The translations under genes and the position numbers were made by a program. The notes below the pieces were generated by a model. The model worked only from the letters and a program-made list of their open reading frames with translations, was not told where the DNA came from and made no database searches. A stretch of DNA of 64,000 bases from Nitrospira sp. (GTDB lineage Bacteria; Nitrospirota; Nitrospiria; Nitrospirales; Nitrospiraceae): NCBI GenBank assembly GCA_024998625.1, contig JACOEL010000002.1, forward strand, positions 248,001 to 312,000, read 5' to 3'. Positions 25,579 to 34,213 of the stretch are shown piece after piece (position 1 is the stretch's first letter; the number at the start of each line of letters is the position of its first letter).

Positions 25579-28350
25579 TCAGGGATCAAACTCCAGGAGG
25601 AAATGTTCCGGCCGCAGGTCGATGGGATCAAACGGGTCGTCGTTGGCGCGCCGCAGATTCTTCAGCGTGAGCACCCGCATCAGGACCTCCTGGAGGACGC
25701 TGGGGGCCAGGTGGCGCCCTAGGCATTCATGAGCGTCGTAACCAAAGAATAGATATGTCTGCGGGTCGCGATCCGGCTTGAAATGTGACGGTTGCGTGAA
25801 CGGCCCGTCTTCATCGAACATGGCCGAGAGGGTGGAGGCGAAGACCACGGTGCCCTTCTTGATTTCCGTGTCTCGTCCGGTCCCCTTTGCGATCCTCGTA
25901 TCTTGCGCGCAGACTCGGAACAAAACATGGTTCTGCGGGTTGAATCGCATGGCTTCCAGCGCGTACGTGAGCACCGTGCCCTTATCACCGGCTTTGGCGG
26001 CAGCCTGCGCAATGGTTAACTCGTGAGGCCGACGGATCAACTGATCAATCGTTCGCCCGATGGCTTTGAGGCTCGTTTCCACGACTCCAACCGTCAGCCC
26101 CATCATGTTGCGTCGGACGAAAGTGGGGGCGAGCTCCGGGTGCTCCAGACTGGCGCGAATGAGCTCTCTCACCACTGAGTCTGGAACGTCATTCGGCCGC
26201 ATGACGATTTGTTGGATCAGGCCATCGAGGTAGGCGTTCATCTCGGCAGCCGCGATATCGGCCGCCTTTGTCCATTCCGTATCACCCCTGAGATTCAGAA
26301 AGAGTTCCGTATAGAGATCCCGTAGCCACCGCTTAAACGTGGTCTTATTGTCCGGGCCAGGATCGTCTGGCCCTGGAACTCCGAAGAACCTGTCATTCAA
26401 TCCCAGCGGAACCGGCCAGGCTAGATCCTGGATGACGTCAAGTTTGCCTGTGGGACCGACGCGGCTGAAGATGGGATCGAGAATGTGCGCAAGGATGTGA
26501 GGGACCATCCTGGACACAGCGCTGGCTTGGACTGCTTTGCCCAAGATGGGCAATTCCTGCATATACCGAGGATCCCGTGCCTCCATGCCGAGAATGAACG
26601 GGCCTCGCGGCGGCCTGGGCGGCGCGATCTCCATCTTGTCGCGGTATAGCTTGACCGTAAATTCAGGGTGTTGTGTGTGATCAAGGACTTCCAGAACATC
26701 CTTGTATTTCGTCACGATTGTAATCGGGGGGATGAAGGGATCCGGATAGCCAGGCATCTGAAACACCGGCGCTTTTTCGCGCAGCTCGTCGAACATTTCC
26801 TTGGGACGATAGATCAGCCAGTCCGAAATTAACTTGCCCTGAGCTTGGGCCTTCTTGCGTGGATCCGGGATCGTCTCCTCCAAGTGGTTATATTCTTGCC
26901 GAAACGACGAGAAGGCCAAATTGGCCAGTCCGTGCAGGGCCGTGAGGCTGGGGAGAAAGAAATAATCGCCGCCGCGAGTGGTAACAAATTCTGGGAGTTT
27001 CAACGCCCAGGGGAGTCTCGGTGCAGTAGGCACTGAGAACTTCCGGGGAGTTTCCTCATGCGGTTGGCCCGCAGCGGACATATCTCGTTCGTCACGGTTG
27101 TTTCCAACGAGGGGGTCACGTTCCGTGCGATCCAGCCGAGCGGAATCCCCGCTATTGATCCAGTTGCGCTGGAGAAACTCGAACTGGCGTCCTATGTCTG
27201 CGACCAGCGCGATGAACATGAGGCCGCGGTCTTGTTTGTCGTCCTCCTTCCCTTCGAGGGCCGGGCCATAAGGGAGGCCTCGACGGATCATACGGTGGCG
27301 CGTGCTCGTCGGTTCCACTACAACCGTACCGGTCTCGTCCCGTTTGAGATCCCGTGGATGTGTTCGACGGATGTGTGCTCCCACCGGACAGGTTCTACCG
27401 TCTTGATCCATGTCGTAATTGAACGCATTCACTTTTCCGAGGTCTTTGGCGATTTCAGGATCGTCTTTATCCTGCGAGAGCAGCACCGGGCAGCCACTTG
27501 GCCAACGTCCGAGCATAAGGGCAGCCAACCGTTCTTTAGTGCCGCCGGAACCTAGGACTTGTGTGGCCTGTTCTTCCATCTGCTTCCAAAATTCGGCGAC
27601 GTTCTGGCGGAGTTTCCGAATGACCAGGTAGGTGCCGTTCACGGCAAGCGGCAACGGTGTAGGCAGGGAGGGAATCCGGTCCAGCTCATCCTTATAGCCG
27701 AGAAGGAACTCCCCCAGGTTGAGCGGTTCCAGTCCCTTGCTTGTCCGCTTGCCTCCATCGGGCTGAATAGGAGGCCCAGGATTGGTCCCCTGGATCCAGG
27801 GCTGACTGATACCGTCCTTGAAGCCGAAGTGCTCTCTCTCGCCGGGGAGGCCATCGGCGGCTGTCTCCCCTAATAGCGTAACCCCCCTGTTCATCCCGTT
27901 CCCTTGAGGTGCGTGGTCTTTCACCCGCTTGACCATGATGTCGCATTGTTCGCGGTTGATACCATGCACCACCACCAGCACATGCACTTGCGCCCGGCCG
28001 AGAGGGCTATCCCATTTGTCAGGAGCACTTTCGCCGAAATCACACAAGAGTGCCGCTCGTTTTTTCATGCCCTGCTGAAACTCCACGGGGAAGCTGTTCA
28101 GCGAAGTAGGCGATACGCCCAGGGCCTTGAGTCCCTGATAGGAAACGGCCACATTGAGCATGGCGGGGGACGGAGTTCCTGTCGGCATTTTCTCCGTGGT
28201 AACGTCGGGCAGCAAGGCAGCGAGCCACTGCCGAGCGAGGACGGTGAGGTCGATTCGGTAAAAGAGATAGGTTGCGTAAGCGACGTGGTAGCCGGTGAGG
28301 ATATTGCCCTGGACGTCTTGTAGGCCCCGTTGAATTTGCGCATCGATCAT
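25579..28350 (-). CDS. DyP-type peroxidase fused to cytochrome P450
   Basis: 923 residues with two complete haem domains. The DyP part (1 to about 460) begins DVQGNILTGY and has the distal motif FGFKDGISQP (Asp179) and the proximal histidine in CPVGAHIRRTHPRD (His326). The P450 part (about 480-923) has the I-helix segment VGVVETS, the ExxR in LEAMRFNP and the cysteine loop FFGYDAHECLGRHLA (Cys876). The usual second Gly of the loop is Asp. One polypeptide could form a peroxide and then rearrange it, as fungal Ppo oxylipin synthases do with an unrelated first domain. The ATG overlaps the stop of the upstream gene (ATGA). No signal peptide is seen, so it is cytoplasmic. The reaction is inferred. 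Confidence 0.9.
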   Translation of the reverse strand: MIDAQIQRGLQDVQGNILTGYHVAYATYLFYRIDLTVLARQWLAALLPDVTTEKMPTGTPSPAMLNVAVSYQGLKALGVSPTSLNSFPVEFQQGMKKRAALLCDFGESAPDKWDSPLGRAQVHVLVVVHGINREQCDIMVKRVKDHAPQGNGMNRGVTLLGETAADGLPGEREHFGFKDGISQPWIQGTNPGPPIQPDGGKRTSKGLEPLNLGEFLLGYKDELDRIPSLPTPLPLAVNGTYLVIRKLRQNVAEFWKQMEEQATQVLGSGGTKERLAALMLGRWPSGCPVLLSQDKDDPEIAKDLGKVNAFNYDMDQDGRTCPVGAHIRRTHPRDLKRDETGTVVVEPTSTRHRMIRRGLPYGPALEGKEDDKQDRGLMFIALVADIGRQFEFLQRNWINSGDSARLDRTERDPLVGNNRDERDMSAAGQPHEETPRKFSVPTAPRLPWALKLPEFVTTRGGDYFFLPSLTALHGLANLAFSSFRQEYNHLEETIPDPRKKAQAQGKLISDWLIYRPKEMFDELREKAPVFQMPGYPDPFIPPITIVTKYKDVLEVLDHTQHPEFTVKLYRDKMEIAPPRPPRGPFILGMEARDPRYMQELPILGKAVQASAVSRMVPHILAHILDPIFSRVGPTGKLDVIQDLAWPVPLGLNDRFFGVPGPDDPGPDNKTTFKRWLRDLYTELFLNLRGDTEWTKAADIAAAEMNAYLDGLIQQIVMRPNDVPDSVVRELIRASLEHPELAPTFVRRNMMGLTVGVVETSLKAIGRTIDQLIRRPHELTIAQAAAKAGDKGTVLTYALEAMRFNPQNHVLFRVCAQDTRIAKGTGRDTEIKKGTVVFASTLSAMFDEDGPFTQPSHFKPDRDPQTYLFFGYDAHECLGRHLAPSVLQEVLMRVLTLKNLRRANDDPFDPIDLRPEHFLLEFDP

Positions 28351-29024
28351 GATGGGACCTCCTGTGGCTTTTTCGTCCTGCCGAAATCCTCCGGAGTAGG
28401 TATGGCCAATTGCGTGAGAAATTCTCGAATTGTTTCGCCGGCTGTATCCAGAGTTTGAAGATCGATTCCCCTCACTTCCAAGCAGTGCTTCGTGGCGTCA
28501 TTCTCGCGACAACAGGTTCTGATCGCGACCACCAGGTCGGCGAGTTCGGGTAAGAGAGTTCTGACGAATTCGTCGGTTGTCTCTTTCCAATAGAGTGCCC
28601 GTTTGATTTCCTTCACCGTGTGCTTCGGGTAGGCGCCATAATAGTACTCAGCCGGCACCATATATTTTCGGACGTACCGAATGAATGAGTCGGCCGGCCG
28701 AGCGCCGGGCCAACCCTCGCAGAATCCAAAAATCAGATTCAGCGGCCCTTCATCGCGTTCTGCGAATTCAGTCAGATACCCATCAAGGTCGCCGTCGAAG
28801 TTGCTCGTGAAGAGTAGCCGGGCACCTCCATCGAGAATCACCCAGCGGGCGTAATGAATGGTCTCGATCTGCTCGATGGGGCTTCGCTCGCCCTTCGCCT
28901 CATCGGCTTTTCTCTTGGCGAAGATCGCCCGTAATCGTTCCGCTCCACCCGAGACGAGGGGCGCGACGGCAGTCAACTCCGTGACATTGTTCGCCAGTTG
29001 AAGCCCGTTCTTCGGCTCTGCCAT
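28347..29024 (-). CDS. Conserved-looking hypothetical protein of the DyP-P450 operon
   Basis: 225 residues, soluble, with no signal. Notable segments are IHYARWVILDGGARLLFTSN, DGYLTEFAERDEGPLNLIFG, RKYMVPAEYYYGAYPKHTVK and a Cys-rich piece RTCCRENDATKHC. I do not recognise the family with certainty; proteins of this look can occur beside Dyp-peroxidase genes. The ATGA overlap with the fusion gene implies co-translation and probably joint function, for example as an accessory or substrate-handling protein. Confidence 0.75.
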   Translation of the reverse strand: MAEPKNGLQLANNVTELTAVAPLVSGGAERLRAIFAKRKADEAKGERSPIEQIETIHYARWVILDGGARLLFTSNFDGDLDGYLTEFAERDEGPLNLIFGFCEGWPGARPADSFIRYVRKYMVPAEYYYGAYPKHTVKEIKRALYWKETTDEFVRTLLPELADLVVAIRTCCRENDATKHCLEVRGIDLQTLDTAGETIREFLTQLAIPTPEDFGRTKKPQEVPS

Positions 29025-29109
29025 CGTCTCACCTCCTGTGTCTCAATGGAGACAGTTTCAACTGGGGGCGCACTCGGTCCCCGTTCGTCCCTGAAGTCGA
29101 CCATCACGG

Positions 29110-30075
29110 TCACGCACCGCGTACCCAGGCTTTGTACGTTTCGTACTCAAGCTTGAGTACCCTTTCCATTTCAGGGTGAGTTGTTCTCAGCCAATCGAGG
29201 GCCGCTTTCCGGCCGATGAGTTCCGCCACCGTGTCATCGCCCCAGTAGAGGAGATGGCTGAACGGCGAGATCTGCGCAAGCCATTGCCAAAATCGCCACC
29301 ACTGACCTGCATTGATCTCCTTATCGAGAAATACTGCTTGGTCGTATTGGGGATTGAGTGGTTTGAGAGGATAGCCCAGGATATCCTGGGGGTCGTAGAC
29401 ATTGATCCAAAGACCGTGGTCACGATCCTGCATCGTGATCGGCTCGGAAAACATCGTCGGCTCGAACCCGTACCGTAGCGAGTACAGAGCCAGCGGTGAG
29501 CCCATTGAAATAAAGTTGGCCAAACGAATCTGCGGCGGCCATGCTCGTTCGCGATCTGGTCGCGTCAGCTCGTAGAACAAATCGGAGAAGATGACCGAAC
29601 CAAGGCTATGGGCGACGACTGTCAGTAATGCCGGATTGTCGGAGGTTGCTCCCTTCGCTGCGGCAGCACGGGCAATTTCTGTGCATTGCCTAAGGACGGC
29701 GTCATGGATTTGTTGATACTTAGGCTTGCCGGGAGCATAGGCGATCGGATCCCCTAAGTAATTCATGACAAATTGTCGAAGATAGGACAGGTACCGCAGG
29801 CGAGGAATCCACGCACCGGGGTGTCTGAATAGTATTCCCCATCCGACACGTTTTTCGGGGAGGCGTGGAAAGAGAAGCCTCCAGAGGTGATCCTGGTCTT
29901 TCTGGGTAACCTCCGACCAGACCACTTCCTCAATGTTGACACCTTCTTGAGCGGGCTGCGAAAGCCGGGTAACGACCGCGGCAAATTTCTTGCGAATGTT
30001 TTTCGAAAGGCCGCGATTAAATCCCTTCTTCTCGTCGCCGATTCCATGCACGAGTAATACATAGTGTGGAATCAT
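29110..30075 (-). CDS. Lipase-like alpha/beta hydrolase
   Basis: 321 residues. The start HYVLLVHGIGDEKKGFN is the oxyanion-hole strand of an alpha/beta hydrolase. The nucleophile elbow VVAHSLGSVIFSD (Ser near residue 154) has Ala in place of the first Gly. Candidate acid and histidine lie in VYDPQDILGYP and later. There is no signal peptide, so it acts in the cytoplasm or at the membrane. It is first in the five-gene minus-strand operon. With a FadL channel and oxidising haem enzymes downstream, hydrolysis of a lipid or ester before oxidation is a reasonable guess. Confidence 0.8.
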   Translation of the reverse strand: MIPHYVLLVHGIGDEKKGFNRGLSKNIRKKFAAVVTRLSQPAQEGVNIEEVVWSEVTQKDQDHLWRLLFPRLPEKRVGWGILFRHPGAWIPRLRYLSYLRQFVMNYLGDPIAYAPGKPKYQQIHDAVLRQCTEIARAAAAKGATSDNPALLTVVAHSLGSVIFSDLFYELTRPDRERAWPPQIRLANFISMGSPLALYSLRYGFEPTMFSEPITMQDRDHGLWINVYDPQDILGYPLKPLNPQYDQAVFLDKEINAGQWWRFWQWLAQISPFSHLLYWGDDTVAELIGRKAALDWLRTTHPEMERVLKLEYETYKAWVRGA

Positions 30076-30900
30076 CGGCCACCTCTCATGGGCGGGCGGC
30101 GGTCTCTGCAGTCGTGTGAGGGGAAGGCTGAAGTCGAAACGGTCGGGGAAGGACTGGAACGCGGAGCCCGAGTAGCCATCCGTGGCGACTCCTTTCTGGC
30201 CCCTCTCAGCTCCGGTCAGCTGAGCTGGAATAGGTGTTGGGCGTCATGATGGAGGTGCATCTTTTACGGAATGCGTACCTTCCGGAGGCTCCCTTTGTGA
30301 CGCAACGGCGCGCATTCATCGCACCTCCCGAGATTGGTGCTCCATATCGTTGTGCCTGATTTCTGGGATTACACAGCAACAGTCGCCCCCTCTCGTAATC
30401 CAGGCAAACCCGTCTCGCCTTCGGCAGGAGCAACCCTCCGGTCAAAACCAATATTCCTTTCTGCATAATCCTGAGACAAGGTGTCATCCATTGCGGGTTT
30501 CTTCCGATGAGGCTGAACGAGCAGCAAGGCTCGTGCCATTTGGCCCTATTGAGCTGGGGTTTTCCCGGGATGCCGAGAACACTCTATTTATCAAAGTGCT
30601 TGGGCGCACTTGCTCACTCGTCGCCTCTGCGTAACAGTCGGTCGCTGTTGGAATGTATCTATTCCGTCTTGTCCGGTATCTTTTCGGATACAGCGGCGTA
30701 GGGCAGAGGCCACTACCCGCACCTTGTCGGCCAGTTCAGGAAAATGAACCAGGATCAGACGACAAAGGGATTGCGGCAGTTGAGGGTTGGCCTTCCACAA
30801 ACGTCCGATTCACTCCCTCATTCCTATTTCCCTTTTGTGGACTATTCTTTCCGCCGGATGGTTCAGCCGAGCCAGTGGTTCAGACTCAACCGCACTCAAG
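30076..30900. other. Gene-poor region upstream of the lipase operon
   Basis: About 825 bases. The open frames present have atypical composition for this genome and no ribosome sites, so I annotate none. The promoter of the minus-strand operon should lie within the first 200 bases. No tRNA or terminator is clear. Confidence 0.5.
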
Positions 30901-31074
30901 CCGGACTATTCATGAATACCTGCTCCGGCGTCCGATCCTCTCGCCCGGCGAGGTTTTTTCTCGTTCGGCCTCCTCGATGTGGACTGCAAGTACGCCTGCG
31001 TCGGCCTTACTGGCGAGAAACTCCGGCGGGCTTCAGTCTCAAACGCCTCCCGACGGCATTCATGAATAATCCGG
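30901..31074. mobile_element. 174-bp MITE-like element with 19-bp inverted ends
   Basis: The left end CCGGACTATTCATGAATAC and the right end, which reads CCGGATTATTCATGAATGC on the other strand, form 19-bp terminal inverted repeats with two mismatches. The interior contains a GGCC-flanked inverted segment and no gene. Non-autonomous elements have this structure. No target duplication is certain. Confidence 0.6.
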
Positions 31075-31230
31075 GTTAAGCCACGGGGGAAAATGGCGGT
31101 GGCATGGGCCTGATTAAAACAGGGGTTCGGATCCCGTGCGGACAAGACTTCCATTGCGAGCCGTTGAAAACCATGCATTAGAATGAATGATGGCAGTGCC
31201 TAAGCCGTTGTTTCCCTTTCATCTTCTGCT

Positions 31231-31274
31231 GCCATTTTGAGGCGATGCTTCCGGGTCCGAACTCCAGCCGACTG
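31231..31274 (+). repeat. Decayed third copy of the tRNA-Lys 3' half
   Basis: The order of landmarks is preserved relative to the copies at 17665 and 21538: CATTTTGAGGCGA for the anticodon region, GGGTCCGAACTCCAG for the T-arm and CCGACT for the acceptor strand. Several substitutions and one deletion are present and the terminal ACCA is lost. It suggests an older integration boundary. Confidence 0.45.
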
Positions 31275-31345
31275 GCCCGCGTTCTAGTTCTCACCGCTCT
31301 TGCGCTGATCCTGTAAGGGCATCCTTATCGTGCCGACTGACGTTC

Positions 31346-31834
31346 ATGCGCTGGACAATCAGTCTCCTCATGGTTCTGCTCAGTGGTTGCCACGGGGTAT
31401 CGCTGTTTGAAGGCCCAGGGGAAAACGAACCCCCGCCCATCATGTCATTGTGGGAGCGGTATCAGCACTGTCGTACCACGACCGATTCTCTGGAGTTGTT
31501 TCGGATGATCGAGCATTTCGAAGGGGTGAAACTCTCAGGCGCCGAACCACCTTCGTGGATGAAGGGCTGGGGCGATCATGTCACGAGGCAACCTGTCCGC
31601 ATCGCGATCGATCCCCAAGCACTGGGCGTGGCCTGCACGCTCAGAGCTGCCGAGGTGATGGCAGCGGCAGAGCGACTGACGGAGGCGCGAGCGTTGTACG
31701 AGCGGGTGCTCACTCGATACTCCGGCCCTGCTTGGGCCTACTACGCCGGTTTGGCCAAAGAGGCGCTCCTGCGCCTCTCGGATTCTTCTCCCGCGACCGT
31801 CGCATACATCCCTGATCGGTTAGCGCCTCACTGA
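31346..31834 (+). CDS. Hypothetical lipoprotein with helical repeat segment
   Basis: 162 residues beginning MRWTISLLMVLLSGCHG, a signal with lipobox LSGC, so it is a membrane-anchored lipoprotein. Residues 95-145 (ACTLRAAEVMAAAERLTEAR, then LYERVLTRYSGPAWAYYAGL) look like a TPR-type helical hairpin. No family is assigned. It starts a plus-strand run of small genes. Confidence 0.65.
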   Translation: MRWTISLLMVLLSGCHGVSLFEGPGENEPPPIMSLWERYQHCRTTTDSLELFRMIEHFEGVKLSGAEPPSWMKGWGDHVTRQPVRIAIDPQALGVACTLRAAEVMAAAERLTEARALYERVLTRYSGPAWAYYAGLAKEALLRLSDSSPATVAYIPDRLAPH

Positions 31835-31895
31835 ACCTACTCCTGTAAGAAGCGGACAGGTCGTGTGACCTACCGTCAAGCATGTGAGGGGACCG

Positions 31896-32102
31896 ATGAG
31901 GACGCGGTTCTACTGGAGAATCCAACACACAGACCAGGCCCTGCGCGTGATGCGCTTCCGCGTGGCCTGCTGGTGGCTAAGCCGGCAAGTAGAGTTTCTC
32001 CAGTGGCGGCTGCATCTGGAATCTGCGACGGCATCGAGGGCACTTCAGCCCATTGTTTTGCCGGTGAGGGAAGGAGAGGGCAATGCCGTGCACTCGTTGT
32101 GA
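31896..32102 (+). CDS. Small basic hypothetical protein
   Basis: 68 residues from an ATG with GAGGGG eight bases upstream. It is rich in Arg, Trp and Phe (RTRFYWRIQHTDQALRVMRF, ACWWLSRQVEFLQWRLH), likely helical and amphipathic. Its end overlaps the start of the next gene by 20 bases in another frame. No domain is known to me. The ribosome site and gene packing support it. Confidence 0.45.
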   Translation: MRTRFYWRIQHTDQALRVMRFRVACWWLSRQVEFLQWRLHLESATASRALQPIVLPVREGEGNAVHSL

Positions 32103-32292
32103 AGGAACATTCGTGCGGGATCACTTCTACGACCGGATCGATGAACAGGGACGTTTTCGTCTAGGCATCTGGCGTTGGGTATCGCGATGCGGTACGTGCG
32201 GAAACGTTCTCGATACCGATGAGGCGACCGTCAACCGCAGGTCCGATGCTCTAGCGGATCACGTTTCAACCGGGGGCTTTCAGATGTTCTAG
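32083..32292 (+). CDS. Small zinc-ribbon protein
   Basis: 69 residues with MPCTRCEGTFV and RCGTCGNVLD, two CxxC knuckles of a zinc ribbon, separated by an acidic/aromatic strand (RFRLGIWRWVS). The ATG has AAGGAGAGGG upstream. Such single-ribbon proteins may bind nucleic acid or act as metal-dependent regulators; the role is not known. A similar ribbon protein follows immediately. Confidence 0.65.
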   Translation: MPCTRCEGTFVRDHFYDRIDEQGRFRLGIWRWVSRCGTCGNVLDTDEATVNRRSDALADHVSTGGFQMF

Positions 32293-32323
32293 GTGTTGGA
32301 TGCCGATTCCCGAGGAGAACGTC

Positions 32324-32611
32324 ATGGTCTGTGCAACCTGTCAGCGCGCGATGCTCAGCACGAGCAGCCAAGTGTTTGAGGAAGAGAAGGGCGCCATGAC
32401 GATCACTCGATGGCACTGTCGGTCCTGTCATGAAACGGCGGAGGAGATCTGGTCGAGCGCCGGGTATCGGGGGCCGAGCCGGATAGGGGCTGGATATGCT
32501 GCGATGCGTCAGCAGCGGTGCAGAGCCTCGGTTGCGGCGCGGCCCGCAGTGACGAGAGGAACAGAGGGCTATGCAGGCGGTCCCGAACGTGGTGCGCGAG
32601 CATTGGCCTGA
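32324..32611 (+). CDS. Small CxxC-CxxC zinc-ribbon protein
   Basis: 95 residues from ATG 32324, which has GAGGAG seven bases upstream; the upstream ATG at 32300 would add eight residues. Residues 1-45 carry MVCATCQRAM and WHCRSCHETAEEIW, a zinc ribbon. The C-terminal half is Arg/Ala-rich and overlaps the aquaporin start by 41 bases in another frame, so the true protein may be shorter if the stop was lost. Function unknown. Confidence 0.5.
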   Translation: MVCATCQRAMLSTSSQVFEEEKGAMTITRWHCRSCHETAEEIWSSAGYRGPSRIGAGYAAMRQQRCRASVAARPAVTRGTEGYAGGPERGARALA

Positions 32612-33362
32612 GTATCTCATGGAAGCGGCCGGGCTCGGTCTTTTCATGATCTCGGCGGCGGTTGTTACGACGCTGCTCGAATATCCGCACTCGCCGCTGC
32701 ACGGCCTGTTCGCTGATCCAGCGACCCGGCGCCTGATGATCGGATTGGCCATGGGAGCGACTGCGATCGGATTGATCTACTCTCCTTGGGGCAAGCGATC
32801 CGGCGCGCATTTGAATCCTGCCGTCACGCTCACGTTTTACCGGCTCGGAAAGATCAGAGGAATCGACGCGTGCAGTTACGTTATGGCTCAGTTCTTCGGC
32901 GGCGCGCTCGGACTCTGGCTGGTGTCCAGGGCGATTGGAAAGGCCGTTGAGCATCCCGCCGTCAACTATGTCGTTACCATACCGGGCCCGGCCGGGTCCG
33001 GCACGGCGTTTGTGGCGGAAGCGCTCATCTCGTTTGGGCTCATGCTCGTCCTGTTGATGGTGTCGAATACGAAGTCGCTCAATGCCTGGACCGGTTGCGT
33101 TGCCGGCGCGCTCGTGGCTGCCTACATCGCGATTGAAGCGCCCCTCTCCGGCATGAGCATGAACCCCGCGCGTTCTTTCGCTTCGGCCCTGCCGGCTCAT
33201 CTCTGGACTGCTTTTTGGATCTATCTCATCGCCCCTCTCATCGGCATGCTGCTCGCCGCGGAAGTCTATGTGCGCGTGCACGGCGCGCATCGGGTCCTCT
33301 GCGCGAAACTGCATCATCACAACAACACCCGGTGCATCTTCCGTTGCGGTTATAGAACCTGA
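32571..33362 (+). CDS. Aquaporin / MIP-family channel
   Basis: 263 residues, six membrane segments and the two half-helix NPA motifs: GAHLNPAVTLTFYRLG near residues 81-90 and GMSMNPARSFASAL near 200. These are diagnostic for water or glycerol channels of the inner membrane. The C-terminal tail (HHHNNTRCIFRCGYRT) is unusual, with His and Cys that might bind metal. The ATG has AGAGGG upstream. Residues around the NPA motifs do not allow me to decide between water and glycerol selectivity. Confidence 0.92.
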   Translation: MQAVPNVVREHWPEYLMEAAGLGLFMISAAVVTTLLEYPHSPLHGLFADPATRRLMIGLAMGATAIGLIYSPWGKRSGAHLNPAVTLTFYRLGKIRGIDACSYVMAQFFGGALGLWLVSRAIGKAVEHPAVNYVVTIPGPAGSGTAFVAEALISFGLMLVLLMVSNTKSLNAWTGCVAGALVAAYIAIEAPLSGMSMNPARSFASALPAHLWTAFWIYLIAPLIGMLLAAEVYVRVHGAHRVLCAKLHHHNNTRCIFRCGYRT

Positions 33363-33614
33363 CCTCCGGTATCTCGCCGTTCGGATCTCCTGTCCCGTTA
33401 TATACGTCTCCCGTGGTTCTCGGAAATGTTGAATCCTCAGGTCTCAATGCCAATTGAAAATTCATCATTGAACATTTTCATCGAGAGTCGCTTCGCGCAT
33501 CGCCTGTAAGGTCTCACTCCGTCGCTCGACAGACGTGCAGATGCGGGAGGTCGGAGGGCTGAAGAGCCTCGGCTCCGCAGGTCACTCACACCATTCACAG
33601 AAGAAGGAGGCGTT

Positions 33615-34109
33615 ATGCGTGCGACGAACGTATTCAAGATGGGGTTCCTGTCCATGGTGGCTGCGGCAGGGTTGTTGGTGGCGTCCAACGGATTGGCTGC
33701 CGATGCCCACAGCACGACGAAGTTTGAAGGTGTGAAGGCCAACAGCGGCATGGCGACACATGGCCGATTGGGGAATAACGATACCTTAACCTGGTCCGAC
33801 GAGTTCAAGATTCCGGATACCCCGGCGCCGCACTGGCAGGTAGTGGACTCGAAGGGCAACGTCTATCTGCTCAATCGACTGAAGATCAAGGGCGGCCTGC
33901 TCGGTGGAGAAAAAGAAAACCGTACGATCACGATTCCGGCCTACATCCACGATGTGGCCAAGGTGCAGATCTATTGCGCCTGGGCCGAAGCTCTGTTGGG
34001 GGAAGCCTCTTTCCCCAAGCCGATCATGACGGCCGCGGGTGAGTCCCGCGCCAACGGAATGCACGCGGACAGCGGAATGAAGCATGACGGTATGGCGATG
34101 GGCCGTTAG
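33615..34109 (+). CDS. Exported hypothetical protein
   Basis: 164 residues with a strong AAGGAGG site and a signal peptide (FLSMVAAAGLLVASNGLAAD). The mature part includes PHWQVVDSKGNVYLLNRL, TITIPAYIHDVAKVQIYCAW and a Met/His-rich tail (NGMHADSGMKHDGMAMG) that may bind copper or another metal. No family is recognised. It opens a series of exported proteins and is followed by a REP-like hairpin. Confidence 0.65.
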   Translation: MRATNVFKMGFLSMVAAAGLLVASNGLAADAHSTTKFEGVKANSGMATHGRLGNNDTLTWSDEFKIPDTPAPHWQVVDSKGNVYLLNRLKIKGGLLGGEKENRTITIPAYIHDVAKVQIYCAWAEALLGEASFPKPIMTAAGESRANGMHADSGMKHDGMAMGR

Positions 34110-34119
34110 CGGATAACCA

Positions 34120-34181
34120 TCAGCCGTCGGCGATCGGCGCTCAGCTTCTTTGTGAGAGTGAGGCTGGCCGCTGACGGCTGA
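34120..34181. repeat. REP-like intergenic inverted repeat
   Basis: TCAGCCGTCGGCG and CGCTGACGGCTGA pair at 12 of 13 positions around a 36-base centre, in a gap between two exported-protein genes. Similar CAGC/GTCAGC palindromes recur at 34694 and 54228. Confidence 0.55.
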
Positions 34182-34213
34182 GCGGTTTCCGCTCAGGCGA
34201 AGGAGGCAATAAC

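Noticed and set aside
30653-31079. Two plus-strand ORFs of 111-138 residues
   Set aside because: They run through the 174-bp inverted-repeat element, lack ribosome sites and have unnatural composition.
31120-31137. T-arm-like sequence (GGGGTTCGGATCCCGT)
   Set aside because: No cloverleaf can be built around it and only a short stem pairs; likely chance.
32403-33320. 305-residue minus-strand ORF opposite the aquaporin
   Set aside because: Highly charged, Arg/His-rich product typical of an antisense shadow; the aquaporin has both NPA motifs.
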